Source: an uncultured Roseburia sp. (GTDB lineage: Bacteria > Bacillota > Clostridia > Lachnospirales > Lachnospiraceae). Taken from it: DNA of 9,489 bases. Below are positions 1-7,092 of the stretch, piece after piece. The notes below the pieces were generated by a model that was not told the origin of the DNA, did no database searches, and saw only the letters and a program-made list of their open reading frames with translations. Both the position numbers and the translations under genes were made by a program. The stretch's first letter is position 1, and each line of letters starts with the position of its first letter. The stretch lies in NCBI GenBank assembly GCA_934292805.1, contig CAKQXQ010000067.1:1-9489 (forward strand), given 5' to 3'.

Positions 1-93
1 TGGGGCAGTCATAATAAGCACATAAAAGCAGATTATTTTTTAGAAAGACCTGCTGACCTGTTATCTGCTATCACTTCCGAGAAATCGTATTGA
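1..93 (+). CDS. C-terminal fragment of an unrecognised protein, 5' end outside window
   Basis: Frame 1 on the plus strand is open from the first base to a TGA at 91-93, giving 30 codons that begin WGSHNKHIKADYF and end AITSEKSY. The composition is protein-like (charged and hydrophobic residues alternate, with a RPADLLSAI stretch that could be a terminal helix), and a small hairpin (93-98 with 104-109) follows at once, as often happens after a gene end. I do not recognise the family. It would be convergent with the exporter operon to the right. With only 30 codons, a chance open frame cannot be excluded. Confidence 0.4.
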   Translation, partial: WGSHNKHIKADYFLERPADLLSAITSEKSY

Positions 94-109
94 CGATGAA
101 AGACATCGT
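93..109 (+). other. Small hairpin after the edge gene, possible weak terminator
   Basis: ACGATG (93-98) and CATCGT (104-109) form a perfect 6-bp stem with a five-base loop, overlapping the TGA of the edge gene. The following bases are pyrimidine-rich but are not a clean T-run, so termination is uncertain. Confidence 0.3.
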
Positions 110-214
110 ATCTTATCTCCTTATCGTTCAATCAGTTACAAAATGTGTTATCAGATTTTGTATAAAACAAGTAAAATCTCAATCGGAATTTTACCGCTGC
201 GGTGCATTCATAAC

Positions 215-482
215 GTTGATTTGGCAAATATAAGCGTCCTTTCACAAGTCATTCGTAACGTAAATGAAAGAAAAACGGTGCAGACAAATATGATTTCCTT
301 TGTGAGCCATGGAGCTGGGATTCTAACAATCATGGAAGCTTCAGCTGAACATGATTGTTGTTCAGAAGCCCAGCGTAATGCCTGGCGAACAGGAACATCA
401 TATTTCGTCTGTACCGTTTTCCTTTTCATAAACCTATAAAATTACGACTTGTGAAAGGGCACTTATATCTGCCCTTCACAAC
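215..482. repeat. 268-bp long imperfect palindrome (MITE-like element or structured RNA)
   Basis: The left half (215-344) and the reverse complement of the right half (345-482) align over almost their full length with small indels. Matching blocks include CCTTTCACAAGTC (left) with GACTTGTGAAAGG (right), AAACGGTGCAGAC with GTCTGTACCGTTT, AATATGAT with ATCATATT, GCTGGG with CCCAGC, and ACAATCATG (326-334) with CATGATTGT (350-358). The centre is the perfect palindrome TTCAGCTGAA (340-349). The right end carries an extra hairpin of its own (449-481). Because of this symmetry both strands show short open frames with similar ends, which I regard as spurious. It lies between two convergent genes and no transposase is nearby. 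It could be a non-autonomous mobile element, an old inverted duplication, or a transcribed hairpin. Confidence 0.8.
449..481 (-). terminator. Strong hairpin downstream of the exporter operon, possible terminator
   Basis: TTGTGAAAGGGCA (449-461) pairs with TGCCCTTCACAA (470-481), leaving one bulged base and an 8-base loop. It forms the outer right tip of the long palindrome and is about 50 bases past the stop of the permease gene, which has no other obvious terminator. The T-run on the minus strand is poor, so its role as terminator is a guess. Confidence 0.35.
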
Positions 483-531
483 ATATAAAACCACCACAAA
501 ATCTGCGACACTACGCTAATTTAAACTCCAG

Positions 532-1854
532 TTATTCATATCTTAATGCATCGATTACTTCCATCTTGGCTGCTTTGTTAGCCGGGTAGTATCCAAAGAA
601 TACTCCTGTCAGCATGGAGAAGAATAAGGAAAGTAAAATAGCGGATACGGATGGTCTTACCGACATAATAATGTAGCTAGAATATTCGGAATACATATTC
701 TGGATCACAAACTCCGCTACTTTGCCTAAAACAAATCCGTTGATCACTCCGATCAATATTCCTATCATCCCACCAAAGATACAGAGGACGATCGCTTCTA
801 TTACAAACTGCATACGGATCACGCTTCTCTTTGCTCCAAGTGCCATCCGCACGCCGATCTCTCTTGTACGCTCGGTAATGGATACAAGCATGATGTTCAT
901 GACTCCAACTCCACCTACGATCAATGAGATCAATGCAATACCGGATACTGCGATCGTGATCACATTAATGACTGTATTGATCATTCCCATATCAGATGCC
1001 ATATTATAGGTAGTAACATGGAAGTTTTTATTGTTTGCATAAATATCTTCAAAGAAATCTGTCACATCTGCTGTTGCCTGGTCAATGTCAGCCAGAGGAT
1101 TTACTATAAGGTTAAAATTAGTATAACCTGACTGATCCTTTCCCATCAGCTTAAAACAGGTCTGCAATGGAATATACATGTTCGTAGAACGGTCTTTTTC
1201 CGGTACACTCGTATCTATTTTTCCAAAAAGAGCTACATTGTACTCATATACACCTACAATCGTAAAATTATAAAGATTACCATCACTTCCGGTATATGTG
1301 ATCTGTTTGCCGATCGGATCTTCTTTTCCAAAATACTGCTCTGCCATTGTATCTGCAACAATGCAGACATTTTTCTTTCCTTTGTCATCCTGTTTTGAAA
1401 TATTTCTTCCGGTGCTTATTTTTAATTTCATGTAATCAATATACTCCGGAGTCATACCCTGAACCGATACATTGGCGTAGGTATCCTTATCCTGTCTGAT
1501 CTGTCCGTTTCCAAGATAATCAGACGCTGCGACGCCATCAAATTCATCAGGATATTTTTCCAGAAGCTCATCGATCATTTCCTGTGTCACATAATCTGAT
1601 GATTTCATATCCGGATACTCCCATGTATCCCAGTCCGCATCATCTTCCGGATAACGTGCATCTACATATGCCTGTACTGTGTTGCCACCCAATGAATTTA
1701 ACGTCGATGTTAATGTTGTCTGGATTGACGAACCGATCGTCGTGATCGTGATCACTGCACTGATACCAATGATGATTCCCAGCATAGTAAGCACAGATCT
1801 CATTTTATTACTGAAAATACTGGTGATCGCCTCTTTGATATTTTCAAAAAACAT
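532..1854 (-). CDS. MacB-type ABC exporter permease (FtsX family), 440 aa
   Basis: This is the membrane subunit of a MacAB-like exporter, expected to drive export of peptides, antibiotics or other amphiphiles by coupling to the ATPase encoded just before it. The layout is classic: a first membrane helix at about residues 20-40, an extracytoplasmic MacB core domain at about 45-285, then the FtsX domain with three helices at about 295-325, 350-378 and 402-425. The family signature, with GVGVMNIMLVS followed by ERTREIGVRMALGAKR, is at 315-343, and the protein ends with the usual PANKAAKMEVIDALRYE-type tail. Full length for the family. The ATG shares its A with the TAA of the ATPase gene (position 1854), with a GGAGG nine bases upstream inside that gene, indicating translational coupling. 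Substrate unknown. Confidence 0.93.
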   Translation of the reverse strand: MFFENIKEAITSIFSNKMRSVLTMLGIIIGISAVITITTIGSSIQTTLTSTLNSLGGNTVQAYVDARYPEDDADWDTWEYPDMKSSDYVTQEMIDELLEKYPDEFDGVAASDYLGNGQIRQDKDTYANVSVQGMTPEYIDYMKLKISTGRNISKQDDKGKKNVCIVADTMAEQYFGKEDPIGKQITYTGSDGNLYNFTIVGVYEYNVALFGKIDTSVPEKDRSTNMYIPLQTCFKLMGKDQSGYTNFNLIVNPLADIDQATADVTDFFEDIYANNKNFHVTTYNMASDMGMINTVINVITIAVSGIALISLIVGGVGVMNIMLVSITERTREIGVRMALGAKRSVIRMQFVIEAIVLCIFGGMIGILIGVINGFVLGKVAEFVIQNMYSEYSSYIIMSVRPSVSAILLSLFFSMLTGVFFGYYPANKAAKMEVIDALRYE

Positions 1855-2552
1855 TAGTGCACACCTCCATTATCTGATATAACGTTTCCGTCTAATATCG
1901 TAATGATCCGTTTTGTTTCGGATGCAAGTTCCTGTGAATGTGTGATCAGCACGATTGTCTTTCCCTGTTCTTCATGGAGCTTATGAAACAGATCCATTAC
2001 CATATGTCCTGTCTTGGAATCAAGTGCACCTGTCGGCTCATCTGCAAGAATGATCGCCGGATCGTTGATCATTGCCCTCGCAATTGCCACACGCTGCTTC
2101 TGTCCGCCGGAAAGTTCGTTCGGTTTGTGATCCGCACGTTCCTCCATTCCTACCATTTTAAGCATTTCCATTGCACGTTCCTTCTGATTCTTTTCACGCT
2201 CTGAACTGTATAATAAAGGAACCATAACATTTTTCAAAGCACTGGCTTTCGGAAGAAGATTAAAATTCTGGAACACAAAACCGATACGTTTGTTCCGGAT
2301 CGCACTTCTCATTGCATCATCCATTTTATTTACATCTTTTCCCTCAAGAAAATAGTTTCCCTCGGTCTGACGGTCAAGTACACCTATGATATTCATCAGT
2401 GTACTCTTTCCGGATCCTGACTCACCAACGATGGATACAAATTCTCCTTTGTCTACGGACAGATTAATACCGTTTAGTATTTGTAATTCGTTTGGTTTGC
2501 CTATGTAATAACGTTTTATAATATTCTCCATACGGATTACCGGTTCACTCAC
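1854..2552 (-). CDS. MacB/LolD-type ABC exporter ATP-binding protein, 232 aa
   Basis: This cytoplasmic ATPase powers the exporter encoded by its neighbours. All nucleotide-binding motifs are intact: Walker A GESGSGKST at 43-51, Q-loop Gln95 (FVFQNFNLL), signature LSGGQKQR at 147-154, Walker B ILADEPTGALD at 168-178 with Glu172 as catalytic base, and switch His205 (LITHS). The LLPKASALKNV segment after the Q-loop and the length of about 230 residues are typical of the MacB/LolD/FtsE branch that pairs with FtsX-type permeases. The start is GTG at 2550-2552, two bases after the adaptor stop, with GGAGG ten bases upstream in the adaptor 3' end. An internal ATG seven codons later (before ENIIKRYYIG) is less well placed. 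Its gene overlaps the permease start by one base, so the three genes form one transcript. Confidence 0.95.
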   Translation of the reverse strand: MSEPVIRMENIIKRYYIGKPNELQILNGINLSVDKGEFVSIVGESGSGKSTLMNIIGVLDRQTEGNYFLEGKDVNKMDDAMRSAIRNKRIGFVFQNFNLLPKASALKNVMVPLLYSSEREKNQKERAMEMLKMVGMEERADHKPNELSGGQKQRVAIARAMINDPAIILADEPTGALDSKTGHMVMDLFHKLHEEQGKTIVLITHSQELASETKRIITILDGNVISDNGGVH

Positions 2553-2554
2553 GA

Positions 2555-3991
2555 TTATTCTTCCTCCGTACTCATAACTGCATTATCATCTGTTGCCTGT
2601 TCGTCCTGATACGCCTGATTTGGTGTGAACTGCTGACCCTCTGTAATTGAAAATGTATTGTCATAGATCAGCTGATCTCCTTCTTTCAGATCACCACCGG
2701 TTACTTCGGTATAATAATCCACTTCCTCGCCGACAGTGATATTTTTACGGACTGCAGTTGCTGTTCCGTCCCCATTCATCTGTGCTGTCAGGACAAATGC
2801 ATCTCCATTTTCATCATATTGGATCAGATCATATGGAACTGCCAGTTCTGTTCCTCTGTCTTTGATAACAATCTTGGCTTTTGCACTCATTCCTACCAAA
2901 AGATCTGCATTATCTATTGTGATCTCTGCTGAATAGCCGGTTGTTGTATTGGTATCCGTGCTGTTTGTATTCGCAGACTGGTTCTTCACTCTTACTACAC
3001 GTGTTACAGTTCCTTTGATCTCTTCCTCACCTGTTGCATCTGTTGTAACTGTCGCAGGCATTCCTTCCTGGATCTTTAAAATATCTGCTTCTTCAACATT
3101 TACGATCACTTTTAAAGAAGATGTATCTTCAATTGTGATCATGGTCGTACCTGCTGCATTTTTATCACCTACAGATACATTGACAGCTGTGACAACACCG
3201 CTGATTGGTGCAGATACGGTGCAGTCTGCGAGCTGTTTCTCCAGCTGATCCAACTGGTCTTTCAAATCTGCTGTTGTACTGCTTTGATATTTTTCCATGT
3301 CAACGGTATTCTGGGCAGATGCAACACTTCTGTCAGTGCTTTTTAGCACAGATGCATAATTGTCGTTTGCGGAATCCAATGCTTTTTGTGCTGCCTCCAA
3401 AGATGATTTAAAAGTCTCTAATTTTCCATCATACTCAGAAGTATCTTTGTGGTCGTTTTTCAGATAATAAATATAATCCTCACACTCTGATACCTTTTTC
3501 TTATATTTATCAACATCAGCCTGTGCCTCATCGATCGTCTTCTGTGCTGCATCCAGTGCATCCTGCTGATCCTGTTTGTTCTGGGTGAGACTGTTCTGCT
3601 TCTGTGCCGCATCGTTTGCTGCAACAGCATTCGCATTATTAATATTTGTCTTTAACTCTGCGATCTGTTTCTCGATATCTTTTTTATCCAATGTTACAAG
3701 CGGATCTCCTTCTTTTACGATATCTCCGACCTGTACATCCACTGCTGTGATCTCTGCTGCTGCAAGTGACATTACATTCGTCTTGCTTTTTCCTGCGATC
3801 GTTCCCTTTAAAGAAATAGAATCTGACAGATTTCTCTTCTCAACCGGTACTATTTCTACGGTATTTGCTGTTGTCTCCATCTGACCGGTCATTTTCTTAA
3901 CTGCTGTTCCAACCACTGCGATCACCAGGATCACAACGATCAGAATGATCAGCCATATTTTTTTCTTCTTTTTGCCTTTATTTGCTTCCAT
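2555..3991 (-). CDS. HlyD/MacA-type membrane-fusion adaptor subunit, 478 aa
   Basis: First gene of the exporter operon. It encodes a membrane-anchored adaptor of the HlyD/MacA (RND/ABC efflux) family. A lysine-rich cytoplasmic N-terminus (GKKKKKIW) is followed by one membrane helix at about 12-31, a first beta-barrel/lipoyl half at about 48-105 (VQVGDIVKEGDPLVTLD), a long coiled coil at about 105-258 rich in Ala, Gln, Lys and Asp, the second lipoyl half with APISGVV at 261-267, and barrel and membrane-proximal domains to about 455. A Thr/Asn-rich loop (about 338-352) and an acidic tail follow. In Gram-positives such adaptors sit on the outer face of the membrane and join the permease to extracytoplasmic substrate. 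The start has AAAAGGAG (4000-4007) eight bases upstream. Substrate unknown. Confidence 0.92.
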   Translation of the reverse strand: MEANKGKKKKKIWLIILIVVILVIAVVGTAVKKMTGQMETTANTVEIVPVEKRNLSDSISLKGTIAGKSKTNVMSLAAAEITAVDVQVGDIVKEGDPLVTLDKKDIEKQIAELKTNINNANAVAANDAAQKQNSLTQNKQDQQDALDAAQKTIDEAQADVDKYKKKVSECEDYIYYLKNDHKDTSEYDGKLETFKSSLEAAQKALDSANDNYASVLKSTDRSVASAQNTVDMEKYQSSTTADLKDQLDQLEKQLADCTVSAPISGVVTAVNVSVGDKNAAGTTMITIEDTSSLKVIVNVEEADILKIQEGMPATVTTDATGEEEIKGTVTRVVRVKNQSANTNSTDTNTTTGYSAEITIDNADLLVGMSAKAKIVIKDRGTELAVPYDLIQYDENGDAFVLTAQMNGDGTATAVRKNITVGEEVDYYTEVTGGDLKEGDQLIYDNTFSITEGQQFTPNQAYQDEQATDDNAVMSTEEE

Positions 3992-3999
3992 TTTTTGTT

Positions 4000-4059
4000 C
4001 TCCTTTTGTTGTCTTTTCGATCTATTGCAGATTGTAGCATACTAATTTCAGAAAAAAAG
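4000..4059 (-). promoter_or_regulatory. Exporter operon promoter (extended -10, weak -35) and RBS
   Basis: On the minus strand TACAAT (4031-4036) is preceded by TG one base upstream, giving an extended -10. The hexamer 17 bases further up (4054-4059, CTTTTT) is a poor -35. Transcription would start near 4024. The ribosome binding site AAAAGGAG is at 4000-4007. A weak -35 with a good -10 fits a promoter that needs an activator. Confidence 0.6.
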
Positions 4060-4077
4060 TGCTTTAAGGCAATCTTA

Positions 4078-4098
4078 ATATTTCTTTCATATTTCTTT
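4078..4098 (-). promoter_or_regulatory. Tandem direct repeat with 11-bp period, candidate activator site
   Basis: The minus strand reads AAAGAAATAT twice (4089-4098 and 4078-4087) with one base between, so the period is 11 bp. The pair lies about 55-75 bases upstream of the predicted exporter start site. Direct repeats of one helical turn are typical of OmpR/PhoB-type response regulators. No regulator gene is in the window, so the assignment is inferred from spacing alone. Confidence 0.45.
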
Positions 4099-4120
4099 AG
4101 GGAAACTGTTGGTTTTCTAT

Positions 4121-4168
4121 AAGAAAACTGCCCCTGCCGGCCGGTGTAAACCAGGCAGGCAGGGGCAG
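4121..4168 (-). terminator. Rho-independent terminator of the rhamnose operon
   Basis: CTGCCCCTGCC (4128-4138) pairs perfectly with GGCAGGGGCAG (4158-4168), an 11-bp GC-rich stem. On the minus strand it is followed by TTTTCTT. It lies 19 bases past the rhaA stop and separates the rhamnose operon from the exporter promoter. Confidence 0.9.
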
Positions 4169-4186
4169 CCTCATTCTTTCATTATT

Positions 4187-5443
4187 TTAACGATTTAATA
4201 ATACTTCTTTCTCATATCTTTCTACTTCTGCAAACCAGCTCTTATCCGGTAAAACACCGCATTCTTCACAGTATTTTGCCCAGATATCACCAAATGGGAA
4301 TGTTTTTAATTCCTCCTGCATTACCATAAGCTCTGTCAGCCGATTCTCATCCTGGAGTTTCTTAATTTCTGCATTTGGTGTGCAAAGTGCTGACAATAAA
4401 GCCTTCTGCCAGCTTCTGAATCCTACCGTCCATGCACTGATCCGGTTGATGCCTGCATCAAAATAGTCAAGTGCCATATGTACACGGTCTACTGCATCAC
4501 ATCTTATGATCTCTTTTGCCATCTCTTTTGTTTCGTCATCGAATAATACAACATGGTCAGAATCCCATCTTACCGGTCTTGTGATATGAAGTGCGATCTC
4601 CGGGAAATAGCAAAGCAATGCAGGGATTTTATCAGAAACAACTTCTGTCGGATGATAATGTCCGTTGTCCATAAGTGGCAGCACATTCTCATGCGTTGCT
4701 GCAAAACTTAAGGTAAACTCTGCTGATCCTGCTGTATAGGATTCTACTCCGATTCCGAATACCTTGGATTCTACACATGGTTTTACCAGTTTTGGATCAT
4801 GTGGTTCTGCGATGATCTGTTCAATAGAATCTTTATATCTCATACGCGGTCCCATACGGTCTGCCGGAATGTCTTTGTATCCATCACCGATCCATATATT
4901 CATAACACATGGAACACCGGTCTCTTTTGCAAAATATTCTGAAATACGGATACATGCTTTTCCATGCTCGATCCAGAATTTTCTTGTTGTATCATCAGGA
5001 CTTGTAAGTGTCAGTCCGTCTTTCACTTTATCATGGGAAAAGAATGTCGGATTAAAATCAATTCCAACATTGTGTTTCTTTGCAAAATCCACCCATTTTT
5101 TAAAATGTTTTGGTTCTAATTTATCGCGGTCTGCAAACTCACCTTCCTCAAATATTGCATAGCTTGCATGAAGATTTAATTTCTTTTTACCCGGCATTAA
5201 ACTCATTGCCTCTTCCATATCCTGCATAAGCTGCTCCGGTGTTCTGGCTTTTCCCGGGTAATTTCCCGTCGTCTGGATTCCTCCTGTCAAAGGACCTTCA
5301 TGGTCAAATCCTGTCACATCATCTCCCTGCCAGCAGTGAAGTGCTACCGGGATTTCTTTTAATCTTGCGATGGCTGCATCTGTGTCAACGCCAATGCCTG
5401 CATACATCTGTTTTGCTGCTTCGTATCTTTCCTGTACTGTCAT
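4187..5443 (-). CDS. rhaA: L-rhamnose isomerase, 418 aa
   Basis: RhaA interconverts L-rhamnose and L-rhamnulose in the cytoplasm, the first step of rhamnose breakdown, using divalent metal. From ATG at 5441-5443 the protein is 418 aa, the same size as E. coli RhaA (about 419), and shares its landmarks: IPVALHCWQGDDVTGFD at 31-47, GIQTTGNYPGKAR at 55-67, LNLHASY at 89-95, FNPTFFSH at 130-137, VMNIWIGDG at 180-188, VESKVFGIGVESYT at 224-237, MDNGHYHPTEVVSDK at 258-272, RPVRWDSDHVVL at 289-300 and LDYFDAGINRISAW at 325-338. These include the conserved His, Asp and Glu residues of the metal site. The frame is open upstream to an ATG at 5536, but those 31 residues have no family counterpart and overlap three hairpins, so I take 5443 as the start. 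The binding site there (AAGG, 5452-5455) is weak. Confidence 0.96.
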   Translation of the reverse strand: MTVQERYEAAKQMYAGIGVDTDAAIARLKEIPVALHCWQGDDVTGFDHEGPLTGGIQTTGNYPGKARTPEQLMQDMEEAMSLMPGKKKLNLHASYAIFEEGEFADRDKLEPKHFKKWVDFAKKHNVGIDFNPTFFSHDKVKDGLTLTSPDDTTRKFWIEHGKACIRISEYFAKETGVPCVMNIWIGDGYKDIPADRMGPRMRYKDSIEQIIAEPHDPKLVKPCVESKVFGIGVESYTAGSAEFTLSFAATHENVLPLMDNGHYHPTEVVSDKIPALLCYFPEIALHITRPVRWDSDHVVLFDDETKEMAKEIIRCDAVDRVHMALDYFDAGINRISAWTVGFRSWQKALLSALCTPNAEIKKLQDENRLTELMVMQEELKTFPFGDIWAKYCEECGVLPDKSWFAEVERYEKEVLLNR

Positions 5444-5569
5444 ATGAATCGCCTTGCCTTTCTTCCGGATGCTTTCTGTCCGGTAATCTGTTTTGTTCTC
5501 TGTATGGAATATGTCAGCTTCGCTGACCAGAATCATGTGCCAAGTCTCACGGACGTTCGACTTGAATTT
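5444..5569 (-). promoter_or_regulatory. Structured rhaB-rhaA intercistronic region
   Basis: These 126 bases hold three hairpins on the transcript: CAAGTC (5541-5546) with GACTTG (5559-5564), GTCAGC with GCTGAC around a three-base loop (5513-5527), and CCGGA (5465-5469) with TCCGG (5479-5483). None has a T-run, so they do not look like terminators. I see no clear promoter. They may stabilise, process or pace translation of the two messages. The region could also encode an in-frame 31-residue N-terminal extension of RhaA, which I consider unlikely. Confidence 0.4.
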
Positions 5570-6970
5570 TTAATCTTTATAAGTTTTTACTTCAAAAGAA
5601 TCGAAAATACATTTTCTTGCTGCCTGCAAATCAGAAAGTTCTCCAGCCGCGATCATCTGTGCAGTAAGATTTCCGATTGCTGTTGCCTCGGTTGGTCCTG
5701 CATAAACTGTTTTTCCGGTAGTTTTTGCGGTCAGTTCATTCAGATATGCCGCATTCGCTCCGCCTCCGACAACATGGATGCTGCCATATACGATCCCTGA
5801 CATCTCTTCTATCTCTTCTATTGTCTCTTCATAACACTTTGCGAGACTGTTATAAATCACAGATGCCACCTCTGCAATTCCTACAGGCACTTTCTGTCCG
5901 CTTTCCCTGCACGCTTTCTGTACTTCCGCAGTCATATTTTCCGGTGCAAGGAAACGGTCATCATTGCAGTTGACCAAAGACGTAATATCTGTCTTTGATG
6001 CTGCCTCACAGATTTCACCATATCCCAGCTCCGGTGCTATTTCGCAGCGTACAGACTGGATCATCCACAATCCCATAATGTTTTTCAGATAACGGAAACG
6101 ATAATCGTACCCACCTTCGTTTGTAAAATTGTGAAGTCTGCTTTCCTTCGAGCAATCTGCTTTTTTCAACTCCGTTCCCATCAATGACCATGTCCCGGAA
6201 CTGATATAAATCGTATTTTCATCATTCGTTGGGACTGCCATTACTGCTGATCCTGTATCGTGCGTTGCAGGCAGGATCACTTTACAGTCAAATCCCACTT
6301 CTTTTTTCACTTCTTCTGTCAGATTTCCAAGCACGGTGCCCGGTTTTTCAATTTTTTGAAAAATCTGCCTTGGATAACCAAGCATTTCGATCAGCTCATA
6401 ATCCCAGTCCTTTGTCTCCGGTGACACCAACTGTGTTGTAGTTGCATTCGTATATTCTGCTGCTTTTTTCCCGGTGAGCAGAAAATTAAAATACTCCGGG
6501 ATCATAAGCATCGTCTCTGCCTGTCCTAAAATTTTTGGATCCTGTTCTTTTACTGCCATCAGCTGATAAATTGTATTGAAGATCTGCTTCTGGATCCCAG
6601 TTCTTTCATACAGTTTTTCTTCCGGAATGATCGCATAAACCTTCTCATCCATCCCCATCGTCCGGCCGTCACGATATCCAACGGCATCACCGATCCTTTT
6701 GTTTTCCTTATCAAGCAGAACATAATCAACTGCCCATGTATCAATCCCCATGCTTACCGGAACTTTTCCAACTTCTTTGCACTTTTTCATTCCTTCAAGG
6801 ATCGCATCAAAAAGTGCTTCTGTATCCCAGCATTTGTGTCCGTTTTTTTCAATCATGCCATTTGGAAAACGATAGATCTCTTCCAAGATCATTTTTCCAT
6901 TTTCCATATGGGCTAAAATATGTCTTCCACTGGAAGCACCAATGTCAATTGCAAGATAATATTGCCGCAT
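5570..6970 (-). CDS. rhaB: L-rhamnulokinase, 466 aa (FGGY family)
   Basis: RhaB phosphorylates L-rhamnulose with ATP to L-rhamnulose 1-phosphate in the cytoplasm, the step after the RhaA isomerase encoded downstream. It is a full-length FGGY sugar kinase. The N-terminal phosphate loop AIDIGASSGRH is at 7-17, the sugar-binding GIDTWAVDYVLLD at 75-87, GYRDGRT at 98-104, the catalytic-base motif ATHDTGSAV at 235-243 (Asp238, matching the catalytic Asp of characterised RhaB), the phosphate-2 motif ISSGTWSLMG at 256-265, and the adenosine motif VVGGGANAAYLN at 400-411. ATHDT and SGTWSLMG are typical of rhamnulokinases rather than xylulo- or glycerol kinases. The start ATG has AAGGGGG six bases upstream (6977-6983). 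It is first in the rhaBA operon. The aldolase RhaD, transporter and regulator are not in the window. Confidence 0.96.
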   Translation of the reverse strand: MRQYYLAIDIGASSGRHILAHMENGKMILEEIYRFPNGMIEKNGHKCWDTEALFDAILEGMKKCKEVGKVPVSMGIDTWAVDYVLLDKENKRIGDAVGYRDGRTMGMDEKVYAIIPEEKLYERTGIQKQIFNTIYQLMAVKEQDPKILGQAETMLMIPEYFNFLLTGKKAAEYTNATTTQLVSPETKDWDYELIEMLGYPRQIFQKIEKPGTVLGNLTEEVKKEVGFDCKVILPATHDTGSAVMAVPTNDENTIYISSGTWSLMGTELKKADCSKESRLHNFTNEGGYDYRFRYLKNIMGLWMIQSVRCEIAPELGYGEICEAASKTDITSLVNCNDDRFLAPENMTAEVQKACRESGQKVPVGIAEVASVIYNSLAKCYEETIEEIEEMSGIVYGSIHVVGGGANAAYLNELTAKTTGKTVYAGPTEATAIGNLTAQMIAAGELSDLQAARKCIFDSFEVKTYKD

Positions 6971-6976
6971 GGATTT

Positions 6977-7031
6977 CCCCCTTTTATTCTCCTAAGTTGT
7001 TAATTATATTTTAATTGAAGAAAGGGGTTAA
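6977..7031 (-). promoter_or_regulatory. rhaB promoter and RBS
   Basis: On the minus strand TTAACC (7026-7031) and a perfect TATAAT (7003-7008) are 17 bases apart, with a predicted start near 6996 and the ribosome binding site AAGGGGG at 6977-6983. The -35 overlaps the T-run of the upstream terminator, so rhaBA appears to have its own start insulated from upstream transcription. I see no clear catabolite (cre) site. Confidence 0.65.
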
Positions 7032-7064
7032 AAAAAGAACACTTTTTGTTTAAAAAAGTGTCCT
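7029..7064 (-). terminator. Rho-independent terminator just upstream of rhaB
   Basis: On the minus strand AGGACACTTTTT (from 7053-7064) pairs with AAAAAGTGTTCT (from 7036-7047), with one mismatch and a five-base loop, followed by a run of about seven T (7030-7036). It stops transcripts arriving from the right before the rhaB promoter. It is the second terminator in a row after the one at 7095-7141. Confidence 0.8.
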
Positions 7065-7092
7065 CTTTTGCATATTACATAGATAACCATAA

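Noticed and set aside
338..352. Adaptor residues rich in Thr and Asn considered as a sign of frameshift or repeat expansion
   Set aside because: The reading frame and flanking beta-barrel motifs continue normally. Such loops are common in Gram-positive adaptors. (Numbers are protein residues.)
143..439. Plus-strand frame of 98 codons and minus-strand frame of 73 codons over the palindrome
   Set aside because: Both are produced by the inverted-repeat symmetry (each begins and ends with similar peptides), have no good ribosome binding site and look unlike proteins. They may be annotated as hypothetical in databases, but I do not support them.
205..490. Retron or group II intron RNA as explanation for the palindrome
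   Set aside because: No reverse transcriptase or intron domain V-like motif is present in the window, and the symmetry runs tip to tip, unlike those RNAs.
2736..3884. Several plus-strand open frames opposite the adaptor gene
   Set aside because: They are shadows of the adaptor coding sequence, with no starts, binding sites or protein-like composition of their own.
5444..5536. Start of rhaA at the ATG at 5536, giving 449 residues
   Set aside because: RhaA proteins of this family begin at the equivalent of 5443. The extra residues have no counterpart and overlap RNA hairpins.
6971..7031. Catabolite-repression (cre) site at the rhaB promoter
   Set aside because: No sequence close to the cre consensus was found between the promoter and the start codon.
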